This document shows, piece after piece, positions 1-9,208 of a stretch of 64,000 nt of DNA. This DNA is from WRAU01 sp964277385. Its GTDB lineage: Bacteria > Pseudomonadota > Alphaproteobacteria > WRAU01 > Hepatincolaceae. The notes beneath the pieces were generated by a model, which was not told the DNA's origin, made no database searches, and was given only the letters and a program-made list of their open reading frames with translations. Where the stretch lies: positions 310,001 to 374,000 of the forward strand of contig OZ195520.1 of the NCBI GenBank assembly GCA_964277385.1, given 5' to 3'. The translations under genes were made by a program, and so were the position numbers. How positions within the stretch are numbered: the stretch's first letter is position 1; every line of letters starts with the position of its first letter.

Positions 1-8
1 TTAAAATT

Positions 9-758
9 ATGAATTTTATAGATTTATTTGTTGGTATAGCTTGGATTATATTATGATTTGAAGAGTTTTTTGATAAATATGTTTTTTCTTATGGAATTGA
101 TGAATATTCATAAAAAACTTATGAGTGTAATTTTAAAGAAAAACTTAGTGGTTATATTACAAAAATCAATGAGAAAGATATTATTCTTTTGACACACTTT
201 TGTGGAGGGTATTTAAACTTTTTTCTTGTGTAGAGCTTAAAAAAGAATTTGAATATAATAGAAGAATTATTTTTTTTATATTACTGGAATAATGAATCAC
301 CATAAGACCAAAATAGTTTTTTTAGAAAAAATAAATGTGCTAAGAATTCGTTGTAAATGAAAAATTTTTGATGTGATGTGTACACTGGCAATTTATGTTA
401 TAGAGTATATTATAAAATTTTGAATGCTAGAAATTTTGGAGTACCTCAAAACAAGATAATGACACAATATTGTGGGTTTTTATGTTATATTGATTTTATA
501 TTTCGTAAAAATACTAATACAATTACAGAATTGTGAGACATTTTAGAAAAAAATGTTTCTGATAATTATCTCCAATTTCCTTTGGAATGTTCATCAAATA
601 AGAAAATTAGAGCATAAAGAAAAAGGTATGGTTTTGGTTATTCAACATTTAATGAAGATAAAGTATCTCTGATTATTTTAGGTAATCTTCAGACAAATTT
701 AGAAAAGAAAGAATTTTCATTATTTGTTTTAAAAATAATAATTTTTCTAATTTTGAAA
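9..758 (+). pseudogene. Decayed DNA (cytosine-5-) methyltransferase
   Basis: Broken relic of a C5 DNA methyltransferase. From the ATG at position 9 the frame reads MNFIDLFVGIAWIIL, a corrupted motif I (normally DLFAGIGG), then a stop, then GIDEYS, stop, KTYECNFKEK, NEKDI and CGG, matching the first domain of Dcm-type enzymes including the region before the PCQ motif. In other frames at about 405-460 the text KILNARNFGVPQNK appears, which is the conserved block near the target-recognition domain, and at about 626-660 YGFGYSTFNED matches the C-terminal block. Many stops and frameshifts separate these pieces, so no enzyme can be made. No partner restriction gene is visible; it may lie left of the window. 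Confidence 0.8.
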
Positions 759-1379
759 TTAACACTTATAAGAATTACTTAAAAACAAAGCAGGATTAGT
801 TTCATTTTCAGTAAAACCAGCCTTTTTAAATAATTCATCATAAAGTTTTTGAGTTGGAATTTCAAAAATAGAATTTTTATCAGAATTTATAACAAACCAG
901 CTATTTCCTAATAATTCATATTCTAGCTGACTAGAACTCCAAGTTGCACATCCAATAGAAATGATTGAGTTTTTAGGTCCTTTATTGTGAGAAATATCTT
1001 CTATTATATTTAACTGATTGGTCATACAAATAGAATTATTAACCTTGACAGTATCAATAGAATCGTAATCAGAAGAATGAACTACGAATAAATTATTAGA
1101 ATTAACAGGACCACCAAGAACTATACAAATTTTTTGTTCGCCTAGGTCTATAACATTTTCATCAATCTGGGAGTTAATACTTTTAATAATATGTGAAAAT
1201 TTATGCGCAGAAATTTTGTTTAAAACTATCCCTTTACTACCTTTTTCATCATGATTAGTTATTAATATTACTGATTTATAAAACCTATTATCTGAAATTG
1301 CAGGAGATGAAATAATAATTTTTCCAGCTAATGAATTTTCTAAAGTATGCTCTATAGTATATGTATTATCTTTTTTCAT
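759..1379 (-). CDS. YqgE/AlgH family protein (DUF179)
   Basis: A 206-residue member of the YqgE/AlgH family, whose biochemical role is not settled. Visible family marks are the N-terminal stretch GKIIISSPAISDN followed by KGIVLNK, the central LGGPV at about residues 88-92, and the later SIGCATWSSSQLEYEL, equivalent to the usual G-x-A-G-W-x-x-G-Q-L block; here two of its glycines are replaced by C and S. Length is a little above the usual 185-190. It follows rnhA on the same strand by about 50 bases and is probably co-transcribed with it. Its stop codon abuts the methyltransferase relic on the other strand. Confidence 0.85.
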   Translation of the reverse strand: MKKDNTYTIEHTLENSLAGKIIISSPAISDNRFYKSVILITNHDEKGSKGIVLNKISAHKFSHIIKSINSQIDENVIDLGEQKICIVLGGPVNSNNLFVVHSSDYDSIDTVKVNNSICMTNQLNIIEDISHNKGPKNSIISIGCATWSSSQLEYELLGNSWFVINSDKNSIFEIPTQKLYDELFKKAGFTENETNPALFLSNSYKC

Positions 1380-1428
1380 GAGTCATTAACATTGTATAAG
1401 ATTAAATCAATTTTTTATAACACCAACA

Positions 1429-1917
1429 TTATATATCTTGTTCTAATAAATGTAAATGATTGTTTAAAATAGGGGATTTTTCTTGCATGGCTTTTTGGCA
1501 AAGCTGATCTACTTCTTCATTTTCAGCAATTCCAGCATGACCTTTCACCCAATTAAATTCTATGTTATGGATTTGTACAAGCTCATCTAGATGTTTCCAC
1601 AACAATTGATTTTTTACAGGAGATTTACTAGAGGATTTCCAATTATTTTTTTTCCAATTATCAATCCATTTAGTGATACCGTTTTTAATATATTTACTAT
1701 CAGTAAAAAGCTCAATATCACAAGGTTTAGTTAAATGCTCTAAGGCAACAATAACCGCTAATAATTCCATTTGATTATTAGTAGTATAAGGAACATAACC
1801 ATTGATAGTTTTCTTATGACATTTATACATAAGTAATACACCAATTCCTCCTTTTCCAGGATTATTAGAACAACCGCCGTCTGTATAAATTTTTACTTTA
1901 TTATTTGTGCTTTGCAT
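1429..1917 (-). CDS. rnhA: Ribonuclease HI
   Basis: Cytosolic endonuclease that cuts the RNA strand of RNA-DNA hybrids. The 162-residue protein shows the four acidic metal-binding residues in context: D13 in YTDGG, E51 in MELLAV, D73 in FTDSKYI and D137 in ENEEVDQL, plus the KGHAG loop with the catalytic His at about 127. The basic protrusion (WKKNNWKSSSK) typical of proteobacterial RNase HI is present. Length matches the family. It is the first gene of a likely two-gene minus-strand unit with the yqgE-like gene and diverges from the secreted-protein gene at 2003. Confidence 0.95.
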   Translation of the reverse strand: MQSTNNKVKIYTDGGCSNNPGKGGIGVLLMYKCHKKTINGYVPYTTNNQMELLAVIVALEHLTKPCDIELFTDSKYIKNGITKWIDNWKKNNWKSSSKSPVKNQLLWKHLDELVQIHNIEFNWVKGHAGIAENEEVDQLCQKAMQEKSPILNNHLHLLEQDI

Positions 1918-2002
1918 TTTATCTATATATGTTTTATAACTTAGTTAATTGTATTTTATGTTATACTATTGTCAATAATTAAAAATTATTAATAGGTTAT
2001 TT

Positions 2003-2617
2003 ATGAAAAAAATTCAGTATATTTTTATATTTTTTATATTTATTTTTATTCAACCAATTTATGCAGAAGATAGTGTTGATTTAACAAAAGATGTAGGTAA
2101 AAAATATAAAATTGACAAAGAAAAAGATAGTTTATCGTGCTTTATCCCTCTAGCTATAAAAGATATAGATACTATTTATATAAAAAATGATAAAGATCAA
2201 GCAATATATACTATAGAAATTTGGGGTAGTGAAGGAAATTGTAAATGGGAGCGAGATAAAATATTATTTGAAAAAAATTTATCACGATCAGAAATAAATT
2301 ATGTTTTACGAAATTATAAACAAAAAATTTACTTTAACGGTAATTTTCAAATATTGTTTAAGGTGAAAAAATTACTTCCTAATGAAAATATAAATATAAA
2401 AAACATTAAAGTTCCATATTTTGTTTTAATTAATAACAAAAAAAGCAATGAGATTATTTTTAAAAAAGATTTAACTATTAATATAGATCTTCCAAGTTAT
2501 GGTGAAAAAATTTATGAGGGAGAAAAAATTTCTTTAAAGGAATCTTATTTAGCAGAAGAATTTATTAATTTAGAAACTCTTTCTGGAATTTATTTTAAAA
2601 AAGCATCTAAAAAATAG
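2003..2617 (+). CDS. Exported protein of unknown function
   Basis: 204 residues, not recognised. The N-terminus (MKKIQYIFIFFIFIFIQ, then IYAED) is a clear signal peptide with a likely cleavage after the Ala at about residue 21. The mature part is rich in Lys, Ile and Asn, has two cysteines (in SCFIP and GNCKW) that could form a disulfide, and alternates short hydrophobic stretches in a way that suggests an all-beta periplasmic domain. It ends 8 bases before the dCMP deaminase start, so the two are probably translated from one message. There is no membrane anchor after the signal peptide and no lipobox cysteine. Confidence 0.7.
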   Translation: MKKIQYIFIFFIFIFIQPIYAEDSVDLTKDVGKKYKIDKEKDSLSCFIPLAIKDIDTIYIKNDKDQAIYTIEIWGSEGNCKWERDKILFEKNLSRSEINYVLRNYKQKIYFNGNFQILFKVKKLLPNENINIKNIKVPYFVLINNKKSNEIIFKKDLTINIDLPSYGEKIYEGEKISLKESYLAEEFINLETLSGIYFKKASKK

Positions 2618-2625
2618 AGTATTTA

Positions 2626-3090
2626 ATGAGTAGACCAAGTTGGGATGAATATTTTATTTCTATATTAGATGCAGTATCACAAAGAGCAACATGTGATAGA
2701 GGAAAATCTGCATGTATTATAACTCTTGACAATAGGATTTTATCAACAGGATATGTAGGAGCCCCTACTGGTTTACCAAGTTGTGATGAATTTGGGCATT
2801 TGCTAAGAGAAGTAAAATATGAAGATGGAAGTATAAAACAACATTGCTTTAGGACAATCCATGCGGAACAAAATGCAATTGTTTATTCTGCTCGCTATGG
2901 AGTACGCTTAGATGGTGCAACTCTTTATTGCACAATGATTCCTTGCTATAGTTGTGCTATGTTAATTATTGCATCCGGCATTAAAAGAGTTGTTGCTAAG
3001 CATGAATATCAATCAAGTAATAACAGTAAAGAAATGTTTTTACAAGCAGGTATAGAATTCCTTGTATTAAATAAAGATTTATGTTATTAA
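2626..3090 (+). CDS. Deoxycytidylate deaminase family protein
   Basis: Zinc-dependent deaminase of 154 residues, most likely dCMP to dUMP, feeding thymidylate synthesis in the cytosol. The HAE motif lies at residues 79-81 and the PCxxC motif at 106-110 (PCYSC), giving the Zn ligands and catalytic Glu. The stretch GYVGAPTGLPSC at about 42-53 is the substrate-loop signature of dCMP deaminases (usually GYNGAPSGLPHC). A ComEB-type competence deaminase has the same fold; length and motifs fit both, so the exact substrate is inferred. It is closely preceded by a secreted-protein gene and followed by a U32-family gene on the same strand. Confidence 0.9.
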   Translation: MSRPSWDEYFISILDAVSQRATCDRGKSACIITLDNRILSTGYVGAPTGLPSCDEFGHLLREVKYEDGSIKQHCFRTIHAEQNAIVYSARYGVRLDGATLYCTMIPCYSCAMLIIASGIKRVVAKHEYQSSNNSKEMFLQAGIEFLVLNKDLCY

Positions 3091-3121
3091 TTTATTTTCT
3101 TACAATAAACAGATAAACTAT

Positions 3122-4756
3122 ATGAAAAAAGCCGAATTATTATCTCCTGGTGGAAGTTTAAGAAAAATAAAAACAGCACTGTTGTATGGAGCAGATGCTG
3201 TTTATCTTGGTACTCCAGATTTATCACTCAGAACAAAATCTGAAATCACAATGGAAGATTTACTTGAAGTATCAAGAATTTGTAAAACTAATAATAAAAA
3301 GTTTTACTTAACGCTTAATTTGTTCTCTCATAATAAAGATATCGAAAAACTTCCTAAATTTATAGAAACTATAAAAATAGCTAAACCCGATGGCATACTA
3401 ATTGCTGATCCTGGAATTTTTGATTACGTAAAAGAAAAAATACCTAATGCTAATTTGCATATCTCAACACAAGCTAATGTTTGTTCTAGTTTATCGGTTA
3501 ATTTTTGGAAAAAACAAGGAGCAGCGTTATGTGTTCTAGCTCGTGAGGTTTCTTTTAATGAATTAAAAGAAATTAAAGAGCAAACAGAAGGTATAAAAAT
3601 AGAAGCCTTTATTCATGGTAGTATGTGTATGACTTATTCTGGAAGGTGTTTACTTTCTAATTTTATGGCAGAAAGAGGAGCAAATCAAGGAAGTTGTGCC
3701 AATAGTTGTAGATGGAATTACAAACTTAAGGTTAAACTAAAAGGCGATAAAGTATTTGATCTTAATATTAATGAATATAATAAAGATTTGTTTCAGTTTT
3801 ATTTAGAAGAAGAATTCCGAGAAGGTGAATTTTTTGAATTACAAGAAGACGAAATGGGATCTTATATCTTAAATTCCAAAGATTTGTGTTTAATGCCAGT
3901 TCTAAAAGATTATTTAGAAATAGGAGTAGATACATTAAAAATAGAAGGTAGAAATAAAAGTGAATATTACGCAGCAATGACAGCGCGTTCTTATAGATTT
4001 GCTATAGATGCTTATTATAAAGATCCAGAAAGTTTTAATTACAAACCTTATTTAGAGGAATTACATTCTATTCAAAATCGTGGTTATACAATGGCTTTTC
4101 ATGACGGTAGATTAACAAATCTATCACATAATTATGATCTTACAAAAACTATCAGTAATTATGCTTATGCAGGTATTATTATAGACTACGAGTTTGATGA
4201 TCAAGGTGAGGAATGTATATTAATGGAAGTAAGGAATCTTCTTAATTCTGGAGATATTTTAGAATTTATTTCTCCCTTCTTATTAGAACCGATAAGGATT
4301 CGTTTGTATAAGTTTATAGATGCTAGCAACGGCTATGTAAAACCTAAAATATCTCCTGGTAAAGAAAATCAAGCTATCAAAATTCCATTATATTTATTCC
4401 ATAATGAAGAAAAAGATAAACTAAAAGAAGTGTTACCAGAATTTAGTATAGTAAGAAAAGTTTACATTGAACCAATGTATGAAACATTTTTTAAACACAA
4501 CAAGGTATCACTTGGAGTTGAAGCAGGAACTGCATCAGAGCATACACTTTCTAAACTACAAGAAAAAGCAGATGTTCTAAAAAAAGAAAAATGGAATCGT
4601 GATGCTAATAAAGATAAAACTTTACTAAAACCTTGTTGTTCTAAAGGTTGCAATGGTTGTTTAATTTTCTGGGAAGGTAATGAGTATAAAAATCACCGTG
4701 AAAAAATGAAAAACAAAAAAATTGGTGAAAAATTAATTAAAAATATTGATTTTTAG
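3122..4756 (+). CDS. U32-family protein (TrhP/RlhA-like)
   Basis: A 544-residue member of the U32 family. Once called collagenase-like peptidases, characterised Enterobacteria members (TrhP, RlhA) are needed for hydroxylation of tRNA wobble uridine or a 23S rRNA cytidine. The N-terminal barrel begins AELLSPGGSLRKIKTALLYG and includes LGTPDLSLR. The family core HGSMCMTYSGRCLLSN, followed by GSCANSCRW, carries the conserved cysteines thought to bind a cofactor, and KIEGRNKSEYYAA matches the second signature. The C-terminus has an extra cysteine cluster, CCSKGCNGC, near residue 505. Which RNA it acts on cannot be told from sequence. Confidence 0.85.
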   Translation: MKKAELLSPGGSLRKIKTALLYGADAVYLGTPDLSLRTKSEITMEDLLEVSRICKTNNKKFYLTLNLFSHNKDIEKLPKFIETIKIAKPDGILIADPGIFDYVKEKIPNANLHISTQANVCSSLSVNFWKKQGAALCVLAREVSFNELKEIKEQTEGIKIEAFIHGSMCMTYSGRCLLSNFMAERGANQGSCANSCRWNYKLKVKLKGDKVFDLNINEYNKDLFQFYLEEEFREGEFFELQEDEMGSYILNSKDLCLMPVLKDYLEIGVDTLKIEGRNKSEYYAAMTARSYRFAIDAYYKDPESFNYKPYLEELHSIQNRGYTMAFHDGRLTNLSHNYDLTKTISNYAYAGIIIDYEFDDQGEECILMEVRNLLNSGDILEFISPFLLEPIRIRLYKFIDASNGYVKPKISPGKENQAIKIPLYLFHNEEKDKLKEVLPEFSIVRKVYIEPMYETFFKHNKVSLGVEAGTASEHTLSKLQEKADVLKKEKWNRDANKDKTLLKPCCSKGCNGCLIFWEGNEYKNHREKMKNKKIGEKLIKNIDF

Positions 4757-5028
4757 ATATTTAATAAAAAAACACCAAGTAATATGTAATTTAATTGTTT
4801 TATTTTGCAATGTAACTACTTTAATTAATTCAATAATTTTATATAAAAAATGAAATTATATACAAGATAAATCTATATTACTTTTAAACTAATAAATTTT
4901 TTCTTTTAAAATATTACACATAATTACATAGATAAAAGATAAGAAATTACCATTTCCAAACTTATCTAATTGTGAATAGTTAAATTTTTAGTCTTATTCA
5001 TGCATTGTATGACATTATGTTATTTTAT

Positions 5029-5340
5029 TTAATAATTTTTATAGAAGACCTTACCAGTATTAACACTAATAATTAAGAGCTTATTGCATTTTTTCGAATT
5101 AATTGCAATATAGTTTTCTTTATATTCTATAGTTAACGGTTTACAAGTTTCAGAGAAATTGTTATCAATCCTATTCTGGATAATTGATTCGTTTACATCA
5201 AGCTCTTTTGAATGTTTGTTTAAATTTTTTTTTATAGCAAAAGCAATTACTAATGCAACAACTCCCATTACTAATGATAAACCCATTATAATTATCATTT
5301 TTTTAAGTTGCTTGTGTAAGTTATTTTGCTCAGGTAACAT
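5029..5340 (-). CDS. Small single-pass membrane protein (DUF6476-like)
   Basis: 103 residues with a short basic cytoplasmic start, one membrane helix at about residues 15-36 (IIIMGLSLVMGVVALVIAFA) and a C-terminal domain of short strands ending ISVNTGKVFYKNY. A similar plan (one helix, then a short beta domain ending in a V-D-x-x-T-G-R-V-type strand) is found in the alphaproteobacterial DUF6476 family, which I recall lying beside RluD-type genes. The divergent rluD at 5406 fits that, but the family call is an inference. Function unknown. Confidence 0.6.
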   Translation of the reverse strand: MLPEQNNLHKQLKKMIIIMGLSLVMGVVALVIAFAIKKNLNKHSKELDVNESIIQNRIDNNFSETCKPLTIEYKENYIAINSKKCNKLLIISVNTGKVFYKNY

Positions 5341-5405
5341 AATTTATTCCATTTATAATAAATTTGTTTTATTATACACTATAATTATATAGGAAGTCAA
5401 AAAGA

Positions 5406-6389
5406 ATGAAACAAATAAAAAAAGTAGTTGCAAAAGAAGAAGATATAGGTAAAAGAGTTGATATATTTTTATCATCATCACTTTCTGATTTTAGTAGATC
5501 TAAAGTAAAAAATCTTATTTTGCAAGGTAATATAGTTATTTTAAGAGAAAATAAAAAAGAGGTACTATATGATATTTCTTTAAAAGTTCGTTTAAATGAT
5601 AATTACATTGTAAATGATATTCAACCAAGTACTGAATTAACTTCTAAAGAAATGGACATTGAAGTTTTATTTGAAGATGAATTTCTTTTAGTTATTAATA
5701 AACCAGCAGGTTTAGTGGTTCATCCAGGAGCAGGTAATTTTGATAATACTCTTGTAAATGGTTTACTTTATAAATATAAAGAGGGCTTATCTAGTATTAA
5801 TGGAGAAGTAAGGCCAGGAATAGTCCATAGATTAGATAAAAATACAAGCGGAGTTTTAGTTGTAGCAAAAGATGATAATGTTCATGCTTTATTGGCAAAA
5901 CAATTTGAAGAGCATAGTATAGATAGAAATTATAGGGCTCTTGTTTGGGGTAGGTTGCGTAATAATAAAGGAACTATAGAAAGTTATATAAAAAGATCAG
6001 ATGTTAACAGATTAAAAATGGCAATTAGTTCAAAAGGAAAATTTGCACAAACAGATTATGATGTTCTTGATGACTACATGGGAAAAATATCCTTAGTAAA
6101 ATTGACCCTACATACAGGAAGAACTCATCAAATAAGAGTGCATATGAGCTCTTTAGGGCATCCCGTAATTGCAGATAACTTGTACGGTACAGATTTAGCT
6201 AGATATTTTAACAAACTAGATACAGATATTCAATCTTTAATAAAAGGTTTAACAAGGCAATCTTTACATGCTTACAAGTTAGGATTTGTTCATCCAATTA
6301 CAAAAGAATATATTTTAATAGAAAAAGAAGAACCCAAAGAAATTTTAACTTTATACCACAAATTAGGTTTTAATAAGCAATATAAATAA
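5406..6389 (+). CDS. rluD: 23S rRNA pseudouridine synthase RluD-type
   Basis: RluA-family pseudouridine synthase of 327 residues; RluD modifies uridines in helix 69 of 23S rRNA. An N-terminal S4 RNA-binding domain (KRVDIFLSSSLSDFSRSKVK, residues 16-35) precedes the catalytic domain with NKPAGLVVHPG at 99-109 and the active-site motif HRLDKNTSG at 141-149, with D144 the catalytic Asp. GRTHQIRVHM closes the active site. Presence of S4 plus length favour RluD over RluA or RluC, but the exact target uridines are inferred. A strong upstream AGGAAG sits about 10 bases before the ATG. Confidence 0.9.
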   Translation: MKQIKKVVAKEEDIGKRVDIFLSSSLSDFSRSKVKNLILQGNIVILRENKKEVLYDISLKVRLNDNYIVNDIQPSTELTSKEMDIEVLFEDEFLLVINKPAGLVVHPGAGNFDNTLVNGLLYKYKEGLSSINGEVRPGIVHRLDKNTSGVLVVAKDDNVHALLAKQFEEHSIDRNYRALVWGRLRNNKGTIESYIKRSDVNRLKMAISSKGKFAQTDYDVLDDYMGKISLVKLTLHTGRTHQIRVHMSSLGHPVIADNLYGTDLARYFNKLDTDIQSLIKGLTRQSLHAYKLGFVHPITKEYILIEKEEPKEILTLYHKLGFNKQYK

Positions 6390-7001
6390 TCTTAAATCGT
6401 TTATTATATACATCATAAATTGAATTTTGTGTAATGGAAGATAGAAGTGCATTTTAATATGATGAAATAAGTTTTGCATAGAACCAAAATACCTTTTAGG
6501 TAAAGAAATTTTAAGCAAAAATAGATAAAATTAGAATATAAAACTAACTAAATAGCAAAATTTCTTTTATAAACTGCTATTTTTATAATGAGATAGTGGA
6601 ATTATAATAGTAAAAGTATTTTTATTTATCAATATTTAATATAAAAATTAATCTTATATTTTTTAGTAAAATAGTTTATTATAAAAAAATTGGGATAAAT
6701 TACCTGTAGACAGTAATATAGTTATTTTTTTTGGTTTTAGATTTTTGTTTTAACAAATCATAGTTATTAAAAGATGGTTCTTAGGAAGAAAGAAAAAAAG
6801 GTTTATATACTAACAGTAAAAAATTCAATTCTTTCTGCTTATATAAGATAAAAAACTTTTAATAATTATCGTTTATTGTATATAGATTGTAGATTATTTA
6901 TTTTATTTGGCTATATATTATATATAAATCAAGTTTTTAATAGTCATCCTTATAACTAACTTTATTAACGATTATATATAACGGGTTTAATTTATATATA
7001 A
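6390..7001. other. Gene-free stretch
   Basis: About 610 bases between rluD and the convergent OB-fold protein gene. All frames are broken by frequent stops, base composition is even more AT-rich than in flanking genes, and I could not match any fragment to a known protein. In many alphaproteobacteria rpoH lies near rluD, but no sigma-factor motif is seen here. Confidence 0.5.
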
Positions 7002-8120
7002 TTAGTCATCTTCATTATTTCTTTTTAGAAATGAAAAAAAGGATTTCTTTTTTTTCTTCGTGGGAAAAAATTCTCTTTGATCTCTGTTTTCTATTTCATG
7101 TAATTCTTCTGGTTTAAAGGCTTCTGGTTTAAAGGTACTATTTGAATCGCCATTGATTACTATTTTATATTTTAATCTTTGATTTTCAGATACTCTATTA
7201 TATATTTCTTCATCCGTATCCTTTACAGTTTCATTATTATATATTTCTTCATCCGTATCCTTTACAGTTTCATTATTATATATTTCTTCATCCGTATCCT
7301 TTACAGTTTCATTATTATATATTTCTTCATCCGTATCCTTTACAGTTTCATTATTATTATCAACTTGATCGTTATCTTCGCTTTCTTGTAAAACAGTGGT
7401 ATAATCATTATCTATTTTTGATGAACTATCTTCGTTGTGTAAAATATTTTTATTTTCTTCATTATTAACAAGGGATTCAGTTAAACGAGCATTTTCTAAT
7501 TCATCAATAGAATCTAGTTCTTCTACAGGCTCTAATGATTCTAAATTTTCTGATTTTGTCGGTAAATTATTATTGACTGGTTTTATAATCAAATCATTTG
7601 TTTCGGAAGAGTGTAATTGTTGAATAATACCTTCATCTTCTTCCGTTAGTGCGTAGTGATCAGAATCTGATAGTTTAGAAAATATTTTTAATGTTTCTAA
7701 GTTGATAAGATTATTATCATGGCTAATAGTTACTTTTACTAAAAATTGTAGTTTTTTATTTAAAAGATAAGATTTTTTGCTAATAGTACTCCATAATCTA
7801 CTATCAATAGTTAAATTAGATATTGTATTACTATCTTGAAAAATAAATAAGTTTTTATTATTAAGGCTTTGTAGTAGTTCTCCTCTTAGAATAACAAACT
7901 CATTATTTTTAGGATCAGCTAATAACTCGCTAAGTTTATAATAAGTAGCAATATTTTGTTGTTCATTATTAGTATCCGCAATAACCCTATAGTTTGCATC
8001 GTTTTCATTATTTGAATGATGTTCTAAGATAATGCTAGTTATTTCACTAGCCGTAACTTCTGTTAAGATAAGTTTAAAAATCACACAAAGCATTAAAAGG
8101 GCTTTCAATAGTGGTTTCAT
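7002..8120 (-). CDS. Exported OB-fold (BOF-like) protein with acidic repeats
   Basis: 372 residues. A signal peptide (about residues 1-24, ending VTASE) is followed at about 70-155 by a domain resembling the bacterial OB-fold (BOF, YgiW/YdeI) family: FVILRGELLQSL, LFIFQDSN, IDSRLWS and a closing VTISHDNN...LETLKIF strand. After that comes a long Asp/Glu/Asn-rich low-complexity region with four exact copies of a 13-residue unit (NNETVKDTDEEIY). The C-terminus switches to a strongly basic run (PTKKKKKSFFSFLKRN). BOF proteins are periplasmic and poorly understood; the acidic and basic tails are not part of the family. Function unknown. Confidence 0.65.
   Translation of the reverse strand: MKPLLKALLMLCVIFKLILTEVTASEITSIILEHHSNNENDANYRVIADTNNEQQNIATYYKLSELLADPKNNEFVILRGELLQSLNNKNLFIFQDSNTISNLTIDSRLWSTISKKSYLLNKKLQFLVKVTISHDNNLINLETLKIFSKLSDSDHYALTEEDEGIIQQLHSSETNDLIIKPVNNNLPTKSENLESLEPVEELDSIDELENARLTESLVNNEENKNILHNEDSSSKIDNDYTTVLQESEDNDQVDNNNETVKDTDEEIYNNETVKDTDEEIYNNETVKDTDEEIYNNETVKDTDEEIYNRVSENQRLKYKIVINGDSNSTFKPEAFKPEELHEIENRDQREFFPTKKKKKSFFSFLKRNNEDD
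7201..7356 (-). repeat. 39-bp tandem repeat, 4 copies, in-frame
   Basis: Four back-to-back copies with a period of 39 bases start at 7201, 7240, 7279 and 7318. They look identical by eye and encode the 13-residue acidic unit of the gene at 7002-8120. The period is a multiple of three, so copy-number changes keep the frame. Confidence 0.95.
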
Positions 8121-8212
8121 GATAAATAATTTTCCATATTAAATATTTATTCTTTACTATTATATAATATTGCATAATAATGTAAATAAAAGATTTACAA
8201 ATTTTTTATAAA

Positions 8213-8530
8213 ATGAAGCATTTAGATATTTCACTTTTTTTAAGTTATAAAAATATAGAAATAGTTGAATCTATATTAAAAAATTCAAAGTATTCTTATG
8301 AAATTTTTCCAAGTTCTTTTTTACAATCAGAAGTAGCAATTATAGATTATTCTATTATAAACCGTTATATTTTAGATCTAGAAAACTTCAAAAAAGTTAT
8401 TTGTATAATTCCTTTTGGATATAGTAATTTTATAGATAATGAAATTAAATCTAAAGGTATAATATTAATGGAAATACCTATTACTTATTCTAAGTTAATT
8501 AATAAGTTAAGTGAGTTATGTCTAAAATAA
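8213..8530 (+). CDS. Hypothetical protein, 105 residues
   Basis: Not recognised. Begins MKHLDISLFLSYKNIEIVES and alternates predicted strands and helices; segments such as VAIIDYS and KKVICIIPFGYS look like the buried strands of a small alpha/beta (response-regulator-receiver-like) fold, but no phospho-acceptor arrangement can be shown. No signal peptide. Divergent from the OB-fold gene and followed by about 400 bases without genes. Ribosome-binding site is weak. It could be a genuine small gene or a fragment of a longer ancestor. Confidence 0.5.
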   Translation: MKHLDISLFLSYKNIEIVESILKNSKYSYEIFPSSFLQSEVAIIDYSIINRYILDLENFKKVICIIPFGYSNFIDNEIKSKGIILMEIPITYSKLINKLSELCLK

Positions 8531-8939
8531 ACCTAATTTTTTGTTATTTAATATTTTTACTAATAAAAATAATTGTATATAAATTATAAATCAATAAATT
8601 AGGAATTATTTTCATTACTTAGTTTAAAAATAATTATTTACCTATTTTGTTTTATTTAGATTATTGAATAGAAAATAACTGCAAAATTATACTCATACTA
8701 AAATAGTATTAGTTTTTCTATAGTTATTTAAATCAATTATATTCATCATTTAATTAAGTGAATTATTAAAAATGCTTATTTCGCAAATAAGGTACCTTGA
8801 TAAAAGTAAAAAAATATTCTTCTTATAAGTACTACAAAAAAGGTATTTTTGCTATTTAATAAAGAGCAAATTCAATTAGGATTTTATTTTGTATACAATA
8901 GTAAAATAAATATTACAACAAAAATAAATTAATAAAAAA
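8531..8939. other. Gene-free stretch
   Basis: About 410 very AT-rich bases between the 105-residue protein gene and rpmG. Stops occur in all frames and no protein fragment, tRNA or strong hairpin stands out. Confidence 0.5.
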
Positions 8940-9107
8940 CTATTTTAATTTAGTTTCTTTAAATTCAACATGTTTTCTTATTTTAGGATCGTATTTTTTC
9001 ACTACCAATTTTTCTGTAGAATTTTTAGGATTTTTATTAGCAATATAAAAATATCCTGTTCCAGCAGTGCTTTCTAATTTAATTAAAGTTTTAATTTTTT
9101 TAGCCAT
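8940..9107 (-). CDS. rpmG: 50S ribosomal protein L33
   Basis: Small ribosomal protein of 55 residues, beginning MAKKIKTLIKLESTAGTG and containing YFYIANKNPKNS and KYDPKIRKHVEFKETKLK, a full-length match to the L33 family pattern. It lacks the CxxC zinc pairs of the zinc-binding L33 type (no cysteines at all), so it is the zinc-independent form. It lies about 100 bases downstream of rnr on the same strand, a placement common in alphaproteobacteria. The ATG is at 9107-9105 and the stop is TAG. Confidence 0.95.
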   Translation of the reverse strand: MAKKIKTLIKLESTAGTGYFYIANKNPKNSTEKLVVKKYDPKIRKHVEFKETKLK

Positions 9108-9208
9108 TCCATAAACCTATTATTTTATTAAACAGTAATACAACATAACTGTTACAAATTCTAATATTACTTAATCTATAACAAAAAAACATAAAAAGCA
9201 ATAAATTT

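Noticed and set aside
7179..7391. A 70-residue open frame on the plus strand over the 39-bp repeats
   Set aside because: Shadow of the repeat tract; its translation is a simple repetition of hydrophobic residues without start signals.
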